A DNA stretch of 64,000 bases from Corinectria fuckeliana (GCA_019137255.1 WPDH01000261.1:232702-296701), one strand, 5' to 3'; shown: positions 44,677 through 57,707, counted from the stretch's first letter. Notes: generated by a model from the sequence alone, not told the origin. Made by a program: numbers and translations.

Positions 44677-46068
44677 GATAGTACAAGCTGATGTTTTCAA
44701 AGCGTGAGGCGCAAACAATCCTGCTGAGAACCCTCCATGCTCGAGTGTTTGCCAGTGTCAAAAGGAAACAAGCACTTCGTCGGATGGATGCAACTTGCAA
44801 GGCCGGCGGCAGGGGCTAGGCCAGCCAAGTGTGGGCTGCATTGGACACCAGCGCGGCTGTGGTGCTAGCTGCACTTCGTACTAAACGGACTGTAGAACCT
44901 TACGAAGTAGAAGCTCACGAATAGAAGGGAGGCAAAGACAGACTGAGCTCGTTGCGGCGGCGAGCCTTGCTCGATTGGACTCTGCATCCGTCCGTCGGCC
45001 GTATTTTTGAGGATGTGTCCTGTGCTTCGAGGTTAGAGGTTAGAGACTTGAAGCTTGAGGCTCGAGGCTCGAGACTGCCCGACTAACCAAGGCTCCATAG
45101 GTGCTAGAGCCTGCCTAGAGGCCAGAAAGAAGCCCGCACAGGATCAAAAGCCGAACCAAGCCAGCGCCGGCGCCCCCAACGCCCGCGGCCTCCGGGGCAA
45201 GCTAGAGCGGCCCAGCCCCGGCAGCAGGGCTGCAACTGACGGCGCCAGCATGCGCAAGAGATTAATGTCAGGCCACCATGGCGAGCGGAGTGGAAAGCGC
45301 AAGGGGGGTGGCTCCCAAATCGAGTTAATCCACACTCGCGTGGCCGACATCGTGGGCCAACCGGGGTGGCCCCTGCTGATCGCCGCCGCCTCTGGAGATC
45401 ACAGGAAACCCTCGTGGGGGACTTGGCCGCTAATGGTCAAGACGGCCACAGCGGCGGGACTGACTCAGAGCCGTCGAGTCTTTCTGACTCTCTCGAGCAG
45501 TCGCAGAACACTGAACACTCCCTTCACCACCTAAGTCTAGGCCCATGCACTGCCCGGGTGGAGACGGTCCATGCCGTCACAGCGATGAGGGTGATGCTGG
45601 TGACGGTGGTGACGCATTCCAGACGTTGCGGCCTTCAACACAACAGAACACAACGGCAAAGGCAGGGGATGCCGAGATGGAGCGTTCCATTCTGCGGTGA
45701 CACAGTCGGAGATGGAGATGAGCACGGCACGGAGATGAAGATGGGGATGGACGTGAATAGCATCAGTCAGGTCCATGTCAAAATCCGCCATTCCAGTGCT
45801 CATCGAGGATGTGCCGGGACATTCCCAGGAGGTCGAGTCAAACTAAGAATGGATGAAGGATATTGTCAAGATGGGGCAGCACGGCCTTCCGTGTCTTCGA
45901 CCTGCCTGTTGAGCGGTACTTACTATGTAAGGGTGCCCGCCCAGCGAGTGACCATCAAGTGACAATGGAACCCACCTGCCTAATTATGGAAGCCTACCCT
46001 TGCCAGTTATGGAGGGCTCCCTCCAACGCTCAGTGGATAGAAGTCCGTTACTGGAGGTGTGGGTGGGT

Positions 46069-46096
46069 GCTAGGTACCTACTAATTAGTACCTAGC
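46069..46096. repeat. Compound palindrome GCTAGGTAC...GTACCTAGC
   Basis: Nine-base arms flank a 10-base centre that is itself part of the palindrome TACTAATTAGTA. More TAGGTACC text follows up to 46135. Confidence 0.85.
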
Positions 46097-47618
46097 CTGC
46101 CTGTCAAGAAACCTTAGTACCTCGGTAGGTACCTACGCCAATCAACTCCGACTTCTCTCCCTTCCAGAAAGCCGGTTGCGGGATGGGCAGCGCGGGATGG
46201 CAATCACGGGACGGACTTGTTCAGGCTTTCTCGCAGGATCCAAAAAACCAAAAGCCAAAAGTGTCCTGGCCGTCTCTTTCCGTCGGAGACGAAGCGAACC
46301 CCGAATACTTCATACTTCATACGTACTCTCTTATCCACCACACACACGGAGACGGTGACAGCCCACCGGTGGTGGACCCTATCCTGCATTGCATCCTTTT
46401 TGCAGCGTCATCGGCATGCGACTCGATGAGAGACGCGCCGAATCTGAGCCATCGCACATGCTGTGCCTTCCCAGCTTCCCTTCTTCCCTTTACCATCAAC
46501 AAAATAGGCAGGTAGGTAATCTAGGTACCCAGGCACCTGCTTCGCATCGGCGTTCCTTCACCATCTGGTAGACGCTACCTTAGGCAGTAATTACAGTTGG
46601 TTTCTTTCAGGTCACGCGTCATTTCATTTGGCCTTTTGCTCACTTCCCTCTCCATACCTATTCCAAACCTTCTGTTCTATCGCCATGGGTCATCAACTCA
46701 TCATCCACGAGCTAGATGAGTGCCTAGCTTAGGTTCGTCCTTAAAAGAATTGAGTTACTATTTTCACTTCAGTACGACCCTTCACCCCTCCCCCCCTTGG
46801 GAACTGTCCTCTGCAACCATTTGTCCCCACCAAACTGCGCGGGAAGCTTCCCCCAGCAGCCTTCCAGTCCTGCGCTGATCGACGGGTTTCTTCACACCCT
46901 CAACCCTGTCTCGCATCGTCCATTTCTGGAAATCCTCCCGGCACTACTCTCTCCCAGACGGGAAGTTCCAGCCAATTGCGACCACCGCAGCGGCTACACT
47001 TCATAACCAAAGTGTGCATCCCACATTGAAGCAACGATAGTTTGTATAGGTGAAGATGGGTGAGCTTCGTTTTCAACATTCTTCCAGATTATACAGAAAT
47101 TCCTCCTCTAGTCTAACCGCGGCTGCCATGTTGCTACGGCAGCATCTCTCGTCTGCGCCGCCCCCCACGTCCGCCTTAGGTTCTGGAAGCGCGTTTTGAA
47201 CCAAGACAAGGCTTGCACTAACAGCTTCACCATCCGAGTCCAGACCCGGGGCTGACAAAACAGCTCTTGTTCAGCCTCCTCGTCGTTTGCATCAGGCCGG
47301 TGACAGGTTCAAAGCGCTGCGCTACATAATTACCCAGCACCAGGAACTTGTTTCACTACTCTAATAGCTTGTCCCTAGATTACATTCACGGGAAGGCCCT
47401 GCATATCTGAACCGCTGAGGAGCTATCCCACTCTAGACCGGGTCTAGAGAGCACCTCGTCGCTCTCTTTCGACTCCTCCCGGAAGCCGCATCACCTTGTT
47501 CCCCAGCCCCCTACCTGCCGAGGATTGACGTCGAGGGTCCTACGGCAGTATCATTGTCGGTACCATCCCGGACGACCCACTGGTTTACATGCTGCGACCC
47601 ACAGATCAGCATTACATA

Positions 47619-47648
47619 GTACATACGTACTTCGTAGTACGTATGTAC
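47619..47648. repeat. Perfect hairpin, 13-bp arms
   Basis: GTACATACGTACT, loop TCGT, then AGTACGTATGTAC. The arms match over all 13 bases. It is flanked by T-poor sequence and not followed by a T run, so it is not a bacterial-style terminator. Confidence 0.9.
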
Positions 47649-50600
47649 GTACAACAATCCCCCACCGACACTGACGGCCTAACCGGCTGTGCCTCAACAC
47701 TAGCTGCCCGAGGTCGTCACTGACAAGATCCAATTATCGACAAATCCCCGAACGGGTAACAATGGTAAGGTAACCACATCGTTGGGTCCAGGCGGCAGGC
47801 AGATGGGGTAGCCCCCGAGGTAACTCCGCCCCAGGAGGTGTCCTGGGAGCACATCAACCAGGAAGTTCTCAAAGGGACCATTATTTCTAGGATACCCTCG
47901 GAAATCGCATCGGCACTCATGAAGACCTATGAATGGATGCTTCTGATGCCGTCCAGTGCCGCCAAGTGAATAATTACTCCCAGCTCATCGCTCCCAGCTC
48001 TATCAGGTTTATCAGTCACGATGAGAGATCAGATCATGAGTCTCAACTTTCCGCTTCTAGCGTCTTGTCGCAAAATTCATGAATGCGGTGTCATGCATTT
48101 TGACTTGCAAGCCCAGGCAGGAATGACACCTATCAATACACTAAGCAGAATGCGCTCTCCATCAGAAATCCCCCAAGGCAAACCCCAGGCCCAAGCACCC
48201 AAGCGCTCAGTGCAATTACCGGTCGTCTCCTCTCTTCAAACTTGCGGCGGCTTGTCTTGGCAGAAGGCAGTGCTAACGGGCGTGGCTGGCGATGGCGTCC
48301 ACGGCAAATGGCAAGAGCCAAGCTACGGACTTTACACGTGCTGTCGCTTAAGGTTTGACAGGCGCGGACTGCCGACGGCGTGGCTAGCTTTGTTTCAGGG
48401 CGACCATGGAGGACCGAGTTATCTTAATGCGAACAGAGCCTTTTTTTTCTCTTCGTTGACAAGAGTGGTCGACGATGGGCCTAGGCTTGGTGTTTATCGT
48501 CTTCGCGGTTCTTCCGCTACATACCTACATATGCACACGCACCTACAGGACCGCACTGTCCTCCATGGTGCATTGTCGCCCACCAACCAGAGTTTCAGGG
48601 ACTGTCAGAGATGGCTCTTGGACTGCCAGCCGCCGTCATTCAAGGGGAACCGGGCGCTAGTCTACCCCTCTTCAAACGCTTTGTCGATCAGAGCCCGTGC
48701 CCAGGCATTCGACCAGTGTAAGCGAGGAAGGGGAGGCGCCCGCTAAGGCGACGATCATCCAAATTAGCCCGGTTTTCTCGTTCAAGCTGGACACGCACGA
48801 CTTGGAGAGCCAGGGGACGCAGATGACAGATGCAGCAGGCCCTAGCGCACAACTGCAGCCGGGGCTACGGGATTACATTGGTGCCGAAAACGCCATGGTC
48901 GCGCCGGTGGCTCGCTTACACCGTCACAACTCGACCCCACGAGACCAGCGCAACAGAATCTGCGAATCTGCAAGCGATGCGCGCCAGTCTGCGCCAGTCT
49001 ACGCCAGTCTACAGCGACTCGGCCTCTCCCGTGCTCTAGAAGTCTCTCAAGTAAGGATGCGTCAAGTCGCCCACATCTGGCGGGCGGCTGTGCCCACGTC
49101 TTACCTTGGGGAACTGAGACATTCCATGAGGTGCACGGCAATTCAGCCACGCCTTCCACCTTATCTGCTGCTTTCAAAATATTAATTTCCAGCCAGAGAA
49201 CAAACTTCGTCGCTCAAGACTCTAACTCTGTTCTAAATACTTAATTAGGCCGTGCCTGCCTACCTATCCTTGACTTTGACAATGACGTCGACAAGGTGGC
49301 CCAGGGGATACGAGCAATATGTGCCATTTAAGGTTTGCCCCTTGCGTGCCTGCGCAATAGAAACCCGGTTGCCCGGATATCGCGGTGAATGCTATTGTCC
49401 TGGAACAAAGACACCAGACCGTTACATTCACGATCTCGGACCCCTATACTACCTTGTGTAGATAGTCGGCTAGACGGCGGACGACGTTCAGTCCGATCGA
49501 GCCCGGCATAATGCAAGCTTGACCATCCGGTCGCACAAGGCACGCACGAAACGTGAATGGAAGATGTGCAGGAGGGGAGTTTCGAGTCAAACATTGTCTC
49601 AAGCTGCAACCTCAGCGATTCAGGATTCGAGGGCAAGGGACAAAGGCCAAACTGGCTCCGGGGTGAAGCCCCTGGTCTCAAAACACAAGCCACAGGTGAC
49701 AAGACTTAGGGTGCAGTGAGAGCGGGGCCTCGAATGTGCTCGGGACGGCACTGACGTCCTAAACAGGAAATAGTGGTCCGGGAGTCGAAGTGCAGCAGCG
49801 CTGCCGGGATAGTCGCAGGGCTTGACGGGGTTGGTTTGGGCTCCACGGGACGAACAACTTTGGGCGCCGCCTGGACGGGCCAGAACGTGTGCTGGCCACG
49901 ATGCTCCTGTTATTGTTGTCGACGGCTCCGTGTCGAAGGAGCCAGGAAGGCCGGTTCGGATCAATTCTTCCATCGCTCCGAGGCACAGAAGCCAACGACC
50001 AGGTAGTTCGGGGAATGGCCAGGCGGGCACACAACAACGACGATCAACATCACACACGGTGGCACGGCACAGCAGGAGAGAGACCCAGTGCTAAGGAACA
50101 GGGATCTCGATGATTTGCCTATTGACCGTTGACCACGGAGCGATCCACGAGCATCCCCTCTGGCGCGCTCCTCCATGCCTAGCAGATCTCACCCACCACA
50201 CCCCCATCCATATCCCTCTAGACGCCACGGGGTGGAGCTTCCTTCACTGCCGGAACTGACCTCACGCCCAGGCCCATCGATGGTGCGGCCAGGGAAGGTT
50301 CCGTCACCGTTGCGGACAACCCACGCCCCCCCCTTTTTCCCTTTCCTACCCTACCTTGCCCTACCCTCAACCCTGATCCTTTCGTGCCAGGTTCGCCGTC
50401 CCGGTATATGACCCACACTGGGTTTTTGTGACAGCTTTGGGGCTGGAGGGGGGGTACGCTCCAGGATGGCCTTGGCCGATTCGCAGATCTATTACACGGC
50501 GCCTTTAACCCTTGACAAGCTTCTTTCCCACCCGGGAAACGTACTTAAGTTTCCCGTGGCCCCCCTCAACCAGCTTACCTACAAGTACTGGTCTCTTGAA

Positions 50601-50793
50601 GGTGTTCGAATCAACCATCAACAACCGTTTTACAAAGCCGGCACACTCTCGGGCTCCTTTAATCATCGTCGAACTCTACACATCTAATAGTGCCCTCCCC
50701 ACCGCCTCTTCACTCTAATCCACTCGGGTCCATCTTTGTCCATTGCAAACGACTCAAACTTAATACCACCCATCTCCGACTTTGCACGGACAA

Positions 50794-51851
50794 ATGCATA
50801 CCGCGACCACGACCTTTATGTCTAGCCAGTACGCTACTCAACAACAAGGAGGACGTCACATTTCCCGTCAACAACCACAACCACAACCGCCACCTTCGCC
50901 CCCGATGGACGACTACAAGTGCTCGTTGCCTTCCATCTCGAACCTGCTAGGCCTGGCCGATGCCGGCTCCCCGGTGAGCGAAACCTCGCCGGTGTCACGG
51001 CAACATACACCCCAGCTCGATGGTGAGCATCCTCCCGGTGGGCACGCGCGGATTGTGGAAGCCGATGACTAACCTGAACCGCAGCTGGCCTTCAAGCGCA
51101 GCGACTCGAAACCACGCCTGGGACCAAGGCAGAGAGCCGGCCTGGATCTGTCCACGCCAAGTCTTCCCATCATCACGGACTACCTCCCACGCCGCCCATG
51201 AGCACAGATGCGTCTTTCGACGGTTACCACTCGCCTTCAAATAAGCACAGCGGCCACGGCCATGGCTACCCCGGCACCGCACCCAGAGGATACTACTACG
51301 AGACGACGCCTCCCTTGGAAGCCGACATCCAACGCCAGATGATGGCTCCCGGCGGCGTCCCTCGCTCAACTCCCGCTCCGGTGCACGCCGCCTACCCCCA
51401 GCCGCAGCCGCAATTCCCAGGTCCCTATGCCCAGCAACCGCCCATGGGCACGTACTATCCTCCCATGCAGCCCACGCCACCTCTCCAACACCAAGCCATG
51501 GGCACGTACTTCCAGCGCTCGCTCCCACAGTCGTTCCCGCCCCCGATGACCCTTGCGGCACCCAGCGCAACCGGAGCGAACCCGTGGCAGCACCACCACT
51601 ACCTGAACCCGACCGGCGGCACGGCGTTCCCGCAGAGCCAGGACCGCTACATTTGCCAAACATGCAGCAAGGCGTTTAGCCGGCCGAGCAGTCTCAGGAT
51701 CCACAGCCATTCGCACACGGGGGAGAAGCCCTTCAAGTGCCCCCATGCCGGTTGTGGGAAGGCCTTCAGCGTGCGGAGCAACATGAAGAGACACGAGAGG
51801 GGCTGCCACAGCTTCGAGTTCAACGCCTCGGGGTCTGTTCTTCGATCCTGA
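50794..51851 (+). CDS. flbC: C2H2 zinc finger transcription factor, FlbC-like
   Basis: Putative nuclear regulator of asexual development. Two exons (50794-51022, 51085-51851; donor GTGAGC, branch CTAAC, acceptor CCGCAG) give 331 residues; an ATG at 50818 would give 323. The N-terminal part is Gln/Pro-rich with LPSISNLLGLAD and a conserved LPPTPPMSTDASFDGYHSPS segment; the middle is Pro/Tyr/Gln-rich. Two fingers lie at about 265-287 (YICQTCSKAFSRPSSLRIHS) and 293-318 (FKCPHAGCGKAFSVRSNMKR), linked by HTGEKP. This tandem pair and its text match, from memory, Aspergillus FlbC, a conidiation activator. Other fungal two-finger C2H2 factors with similar fingers cannot be excluded. It is isolated in a long gene-poor area, as developmental regulators often are. 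Confidence 0.8.
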
Positions 51852-52754
51852 GGGCGCTCGGCTGAGGGCGAGAACAGACGGGGGACACGAAGAGCGGACA
51901 TGCCCGCATGGTCTTGATTTCGCAAAAGGCCGCTAAAACAAACTATATACCCCCCTGAAACGACCCGGCATCCGACACGACTTTGACATATTTTGATGAC
52001 AACAAACACACCGCCGGGTCTATTCGCTAAATCACGGTCTTTCGACGAGTTTACTTTCCTGGCAAGGCGTTAGAGAACATGGAGGGGATTGGAGGGGAAA
52101 GATGGGGAGGGAAGGCAAGGGGTGTTTCATTCGCTTTGAAGACGTGCACCTGTATTACTGGAGATCATTTTATCGATGGTTTTTTTTTTTCTGTTTACTA
52201 TGGATCTTTCTCGCGATAGTCAATGGTTAGGAACAAATAGGCGCTTGGGGCAAAACCTACTGGGTAGCATTTACACGGCGTTATCCTCGGCAAGCACTTG
52301 CAGGACGGCAGATAGAGACGAGTAGCTTAGTCGTGGGGCACGATTATACCAAGACATTGGACTTCTATGCACTTGATCATTGCCGCGTCCGTGCGTGTGA
52401 CAGCTACGTGTACTACTGTGTAATGCGGTCATCTCCGAGGCGTATGCGTGCGGTCCGTGGCCCACGATCCAACAAGAGACGCGAGTTTGGAAACAGACGG
52501 TGAGATGATGGCATCGGAGAGATGACGGAAGGAAGGAAAAGCAAGAAAAGATTGGATGGTAAAGTAGGTGGTGCTTGGACGAGGTCTGTGACTCCGGCGT
52601 CGGCGGGCGATGCGCAGCGCGGCCCCGGAAAAGCCGTGTTGCGTTTCCGGACATGTCCATGTCGGCGGCGGCAGTGCGTTGTATGCAGCCCGGGAGCTGC
52701 AGACTGAGGGTGCTGGGCGCTTTAGGACGCCCACCACGAGCTTGGACTACTCAA

Positions 52755-52776
52755 TCACTCACTCACTCACTCACTC
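52755..52776. repeat. (TCAC)n microsatellite
   Basis: Five TCAC units plus two bases in non-coding DNA. Confidence 0.9.
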
Positions 52777-53653
52777 TGTGCAGAGAGGGCTCAGTGCACG
52801 CGCATTGGGATTCTTCAGCTCATCTCTAGGTAAGCGCCAGGCTCGGAAAAACGAGGCGACATTTCGTATACGGCACACTATGGGAAAAGTCTAAAGGCCG
52901 CTGAGTAACCGGGAAACCTCCAAACCTTCACCATGGCATCGATCCCCCCCTGCGGTGGTCTCGGTAGAAAGAGGTCCGAGTCATGGCCCGGGGTCCCGAG
53001 ACTTTGGACCAGAAGATCGTGATGAACAAATCGATATCGACATGGGAGGGGGAGGAGCCAGCTAAGGCGGGAGGCTCGGCTTTGTTCGCCTGCCTTGTGT
53101 CCCTCGCTCATGGGGGGTGGTTGACGACTCATGGGGGTGGGTGAGTGGCGGGTTGTGGTTGAGTGGGACTATAATAGTACAAGATCGCTCACGAGGGTCG
53201 TGGTGGTTTTCTACGGTACCGAGACAAGGGGCGACGCCTGGTTTGCGTGTTGCTCGTTTCGACGAAAAGGGATCGGCGTGTAGGATGGAGTCTATCATAT
53301 TATGATGGAGTCACCTACGGCACACGAGAGTACCAAGGGGTAGCAGCCGTCAAAGCACTATGTGATTGTTGCTGCTGATGCTACGAAGGATGGAAATACC
53401 AAAGGTGGAAGTAGCCACCTGGTCTTGGGTTGTTGTAAGCGTCCAAAGAACCGAGGCATTGCAACGAAGGATTACTTATTACTTGGTCCCTAACGAATAG
53501 AGAACTGGGTCATGGCGCGATGAGGGCGTTTGTGGCTGATGGGGGGCGCCTTTTTCCGGTTTCTCTCAAGGAGGACGGCCAACCTCAACGGTCAGCCCAG
53601 GGCACAGCAACGTCACCGGCCGAGCTTAATTTCGAGCGGCGTGAGGGTTTGAT

Positions 53654-53698
53654 GGGGGGGGGGGGGGGGGACCCCATTTTANNGGGGGGGGGGGGGGG
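53654..53698. repeat. Poly-G tract with NN, probable contig join
   Basis: Two G runs flank ACCCCATTTTA and NN (53682-53683). The text after the first G run (ACCCCATTTTA) resembles that after the second (AACCCATCTTA), as if one locus was kept twice at overlapping contig ends. Confidence 0.85.
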
Positions 53699-54115
53699 AA
53701 CCCATCTTACATAGTAGGCCACGTTGTGGGCGGAGATCCTTTTGAAGGGGGGGGGGTTTGGAAGCAGGGAAGACGGGCGGAAGAGAGGACCGGGGTCAAG
53801 ATGGCGATGGACAATAGACGATGGACGATGGAAGGAGAGCGGCATGGAGGGAGGACAGGGATGGATGATGATCAACGGATGATAATAGGGTATGGAGATG
53901 TACATAGTAGAGCATTGTAAAGAATAGTAAATAGGGCGTGGAATGTGAGTGCGTGTAAGCGGAGAAGGTCGCTGCCGTTGGTCTGCACCACTCAGGCAGG
54001 CCTGGACTGGTTCGTTCCCTGGATCAGCAATGCAGCAGAAGGGTTCGGGATGGGGGAGGGATGGTGGATGATGGACGGCGGATAACAGGGAGCAGGGAAT
54101 GCCTGTCACTGTCGA

Positions 54116-54134
54116 GGGGGGGGGGGGGGGGGGG
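54116..54134. repeat. 19-base G run
   Basis: Uninterrupted G homopolymer in non-coding DNA, with no N. True length may be misread. Confidence 0.85.
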
Positions 54135-54841
54135 CAGACCAGTCTACCAGAGCTACGGGATGAAGCAGCATCCCGAGAATGAGGCGGCGATACGACGGAG
54201 CCGTGGATGGATGCATTGGGTGATGACGCGGGGGGGGGGTCGCTACATCAAGGTCCCCAAGGTTAGCGCGTGCCCGCTCACTAGGTAGGTACCTAGGTAG
54301 CCTAGGTAGCCCCCCCTGGTGGATCGCCCACTGTATTTTGGGGGTTCTGTGACAGCCCAACGGTCGCCGTGGAACCATGGAAGCCATCCATCAATCATCC
54401 CCCTTGAGAGGGAAGGCAGCCCACGTGCGGAACAGCTTGAAGGGGATCCATCCATCCATCCATCCAATGCTCTCTACCTTGGACAGCCTTTCCCAACTCC
54501 AAAAGGACCCCTAGAGGGAGAGAAGGTTAAAATAAAATAAAAACCGCCCTAGAGGAAAAGAGAACACACACTCCCATTTATCCCGGACCGACAGAAGGGT
54601 CGGAAGCCCAGTAGGGGAAGGCCGTTCCCACTAAGGCTGGCACGGAACCCGCTAAACCCCAGAAGTCCAGAAGGGTCAAACACCCGAGCGCTAGTCTCCA
54701 CCCTTTCCCTTTTCCCTCTTCCCTCTTCAGTCACTGCCGGAGAGTGGAGAGAGAGAGCGGTACTGAAACCGAACTCCCTTACTGTTTGTGCTCTCAGTCA
54801 ACGTGGGATCTGGGACAGGGACTTTGCTCTCTGTCTGTTTG

Positions 54842-54850
<9 letters not shown>

Positions 54851-54880
<30 letters not shown>
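54851..54880. repeat. (CT)15 microsatellite
   Basis: Perfect CT dinucleotide run inside a broader pyrimidine-rich zone that resembles fungal 5' leaders. Confidence 0.92.
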
Positions 54881-54883
<3 letters not shown>

Positions 54884-57637
54884 TCTCCTCCTCTCTCCCT
54901 GCTGCACAAAACCCGCCTGGGCGCTGGGGACTTGGAGAGCCTCGCCCCGGGTTTGCAGGAAAAATATTCTCGGGAACCTACCCTCCCCCCATTCCTTCGT
55001 CTCTTCCACCTCAGGGATTAGGGATTGGGGGAAAGAGGGCTGCAGAAGCCGTTTTGTGTAATTTTTTATATATCTTTTTTCATCTTCTTTTTTCTTTTTC
55101 TTTTCCTACGCGATCGAGAACGTCCGTCCGTCCGTCCACCCTTCCGGTGCTTCTGGCGTGACTCTTGCTTGCGCCCGGCGGAGTCGTGGTAATTAATTAA
55201 TAGGTGCCCGTTTGTATAGCTTTTCTATTATAGATGCCCTTCCTTGTTTTGCTGTTTTTACGCCGCTGTGTCCTTGCAGCCGACGGGCTCCACGGGGCCA
55301 CACGGGGAGGGGCCTCGGCACGCGGCCTGTCGTTGACAGACCATGTACCCAGCTATGTATGTTACACGGGTGATCGCTGCGGTTGATGTACGAATATGTA
55401 GGGATCATGCCCCGGGTGTGGTGCTTGTTCACGACGTCATACCCATCCATCGTGTTGTTTGTTGTTGTTTGTTGTGTAAGTTGCATCTTTCCATTTCTTA
55501 AGAAACGTCCTGCGCATTTTCGCATTCCTACCTAACCTGCAGCCGACCTCCTTGCAACCCGCCGTCCGCCTCGCTCCATTCCCGTCTCTAGCCTTCCAAC
55601 TCTCATCTCCTTTAGCTTCACAGACACAGCAGCACCGATTGCCATTCCGGCGATTAACCGACCCCAATCCCTGGATTAAACCCCCGACCCCTCGCGGCTC
55701 GTCTCGCCTGCAGCCGGAGAGGCTCAACATTCCCCTGCGTAGGTAAGTAGGTAGGTAGGCAGTTGTTAGCCGGCGGCAGTGGAAACGCTGGCTGGGTAAA
55801 CCGTGGCATCACATTTCTTAGCCCCTTGTCAACGGCGCTCCAGTTCCCACCTGTGATGGCACCGCAACGGCCTGGGCGGGAACGAGGCCTGCCTCGACCG
55901 CCTCGTACGAAGTACATACATACTAGATATGTAGTAGTAAGAAGCAGAGCACCTGCGTCATCGTGTCCGGGCGACTTGCGCTCGGACTGGCGTAAGGGTG
56001 TGTTTTTCTTAATTTTTTTTTATACTTTTCGCTTTCCTTTTCTTACTTGTGACTTGTTACAGCTTGTATCGTCGCGTGTACGTTACAGGTTCCTGTCTCG
56101 GCTTGCGGGAAAAGGGCACGGCCATGTGCCTTCTGCAAGACAAACCTACAAACGTGTGTTCCGGGGCAACAACAACAAACTCAGTGAGACAGCACCGCTT
56201 GGCCTGAGACAGCTCGCCCTCCCCCCCCCCCTTCTCCCTGCTCTCGCCTGTTCCTGTCTATCCAAGCGCTTGGATCATCTGCAAGGCTGCGTGCGCTGCC
56301 GAGCCGACGCGATGGGGGATGTGAGACAAGGCCCCCCCCCTCCCTCCCCTGCAGCACATGGCAGATTCATCCTCACGGGCGAGATGCAACACATGTAACT
56401 ATGTAGGTACGCAGACGAGTTGAGGTTGTCCTGGGGAACAGCATGGGATGTGATGGATGTCAGTGGCCACCGCAAGCGCACATCTCCACAAGAAAGTATG
56501 TAGAGAGTCACGGAGTACAGACTGTTTCCTCCGCTGTCGCCCAACCTTCTCATACCCCCCACCCCGGGACCATCCCTGGGGGGGACATCACTCCTTCTAG
56601 TCGGTGGCATGTCCTGAATGGGACGTCTCCCACGGCGCGTACGTACGTCGTACATAGTTGGTAAGAGAGAGAGGCAAGCAGCTCAGTTGACAGGCCAAGA
56701 GCCCAGGTAATCTGTGACGGCTCGAGGGAACCTAGGCCTACCTGGATTGGATCCGTGCCACACGGCAACATCCTTCATCGCATCGGCCAAGTGGTTCTTG
56801 GTTTTTAAATGCGTGTGCACCACTTACATGGGATGCATCCGGCCTGTCATCCATACCCGGACATGATCGACGGCTTCTCTATCATTTCTCTGGGAACTCG
56901 GGTAGCGAGCAAAAAGAAATGAACAGAAAAGAAAGAACGAAAAAAGCAAGCCAAAAAAAAAGGGAGGATGCGCGGTAATGAAACATACCTTTTCTCGAGT
57001 CGTTTGCGCACTCCACAACCGGCCGCAGCCAAGCATCCCCTTGCTCGGACAGGCGCCAAGCCGTCATCTCCAACTGCTCGAGGAAGCTGTTGATTGAATT
57101 CACGCTGATTTGTTGTTGTTGTTTTTTGCTTCGACCTCGCCGGAGTTCCGTCTCACACCTGGCCGCCACACGCGCCACGCGCTTCATCACTCAGTCTCAG
57201 ACACCCGTCTCTCTCAGGCTGGCACCTCGTGGCCCAACCAGAAACCCCGCGCCGAGACAGCGGCTACCATGTAAGCCAAGCTATGCAGCCTTTTCCCCGG
57301 ATGCGCCTTTTCGGTTTGGGATCACCCAGCTAACAGTTTGAGGGCACGTTTCGTTGTAATTCTCCGGTTCGGCTCTTGGCTGCGGGCTCCGTTGCCTGGA
57401 TTGGGAGTTTGCCTTGATAACTTGAGCTAGATAACTAGTCTTGGCTTAATCAACTACCTAGCCTAATAATAAGTCGCTCTGGTGAACTGCGCAGTGGTAT
57501 CGCCCGCGGTTGGTGCGGCGAGGCTCGCAAACGCCGCTCCGGGGCAACTCCAAACCCAAAACCACCCGAGACTCCGGGTCTTGTCTCCTAGCTTCCCTTT
57601 CTCAGGCAAGCTCGATAAAAACGCGCCCTGTTAATAG

Positions 57638-57684
<47 letters not shown>

Positions 57685-57707
57685 NNAAAACCCCCCCCCC
57701 CCCCCCC
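57638..57707. repeat. Poly-C tract with NN, probable contig join
   Basis: Two C runs flank NN (57685-57686) and AAAA. Same form as the other three NN tracts. Confidence 0.85.

Larger units (their letters stand above)
41556..50793. other. Gene-poor region, 9.2 kb
   Basis: No gene with recognisable homology was found. It contains many short chance frames, TACGTA/TAGGTACCTA palindromes (44455-44482, 44658-44676, 46069-46135, 46507-46540, 47612-47653), a tandem purine-rich stretch at about 45028-45074, three near-identical 10-bp units at 48981-49010 and several G runs (for example 43608-43617). The longest ATG-started frame is 48021-48746 (241 codons), with no known domain. The last kilobase is C/T-rich and probably holds the promoter and leader of the C2H2 gene. 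Confidence 0.5.

Noticed and set aside
46025..46080. tRNA-like text (GCTCAGTGGATAGAAG)
   Set aside because: No matching B-box or foldable arms follow.
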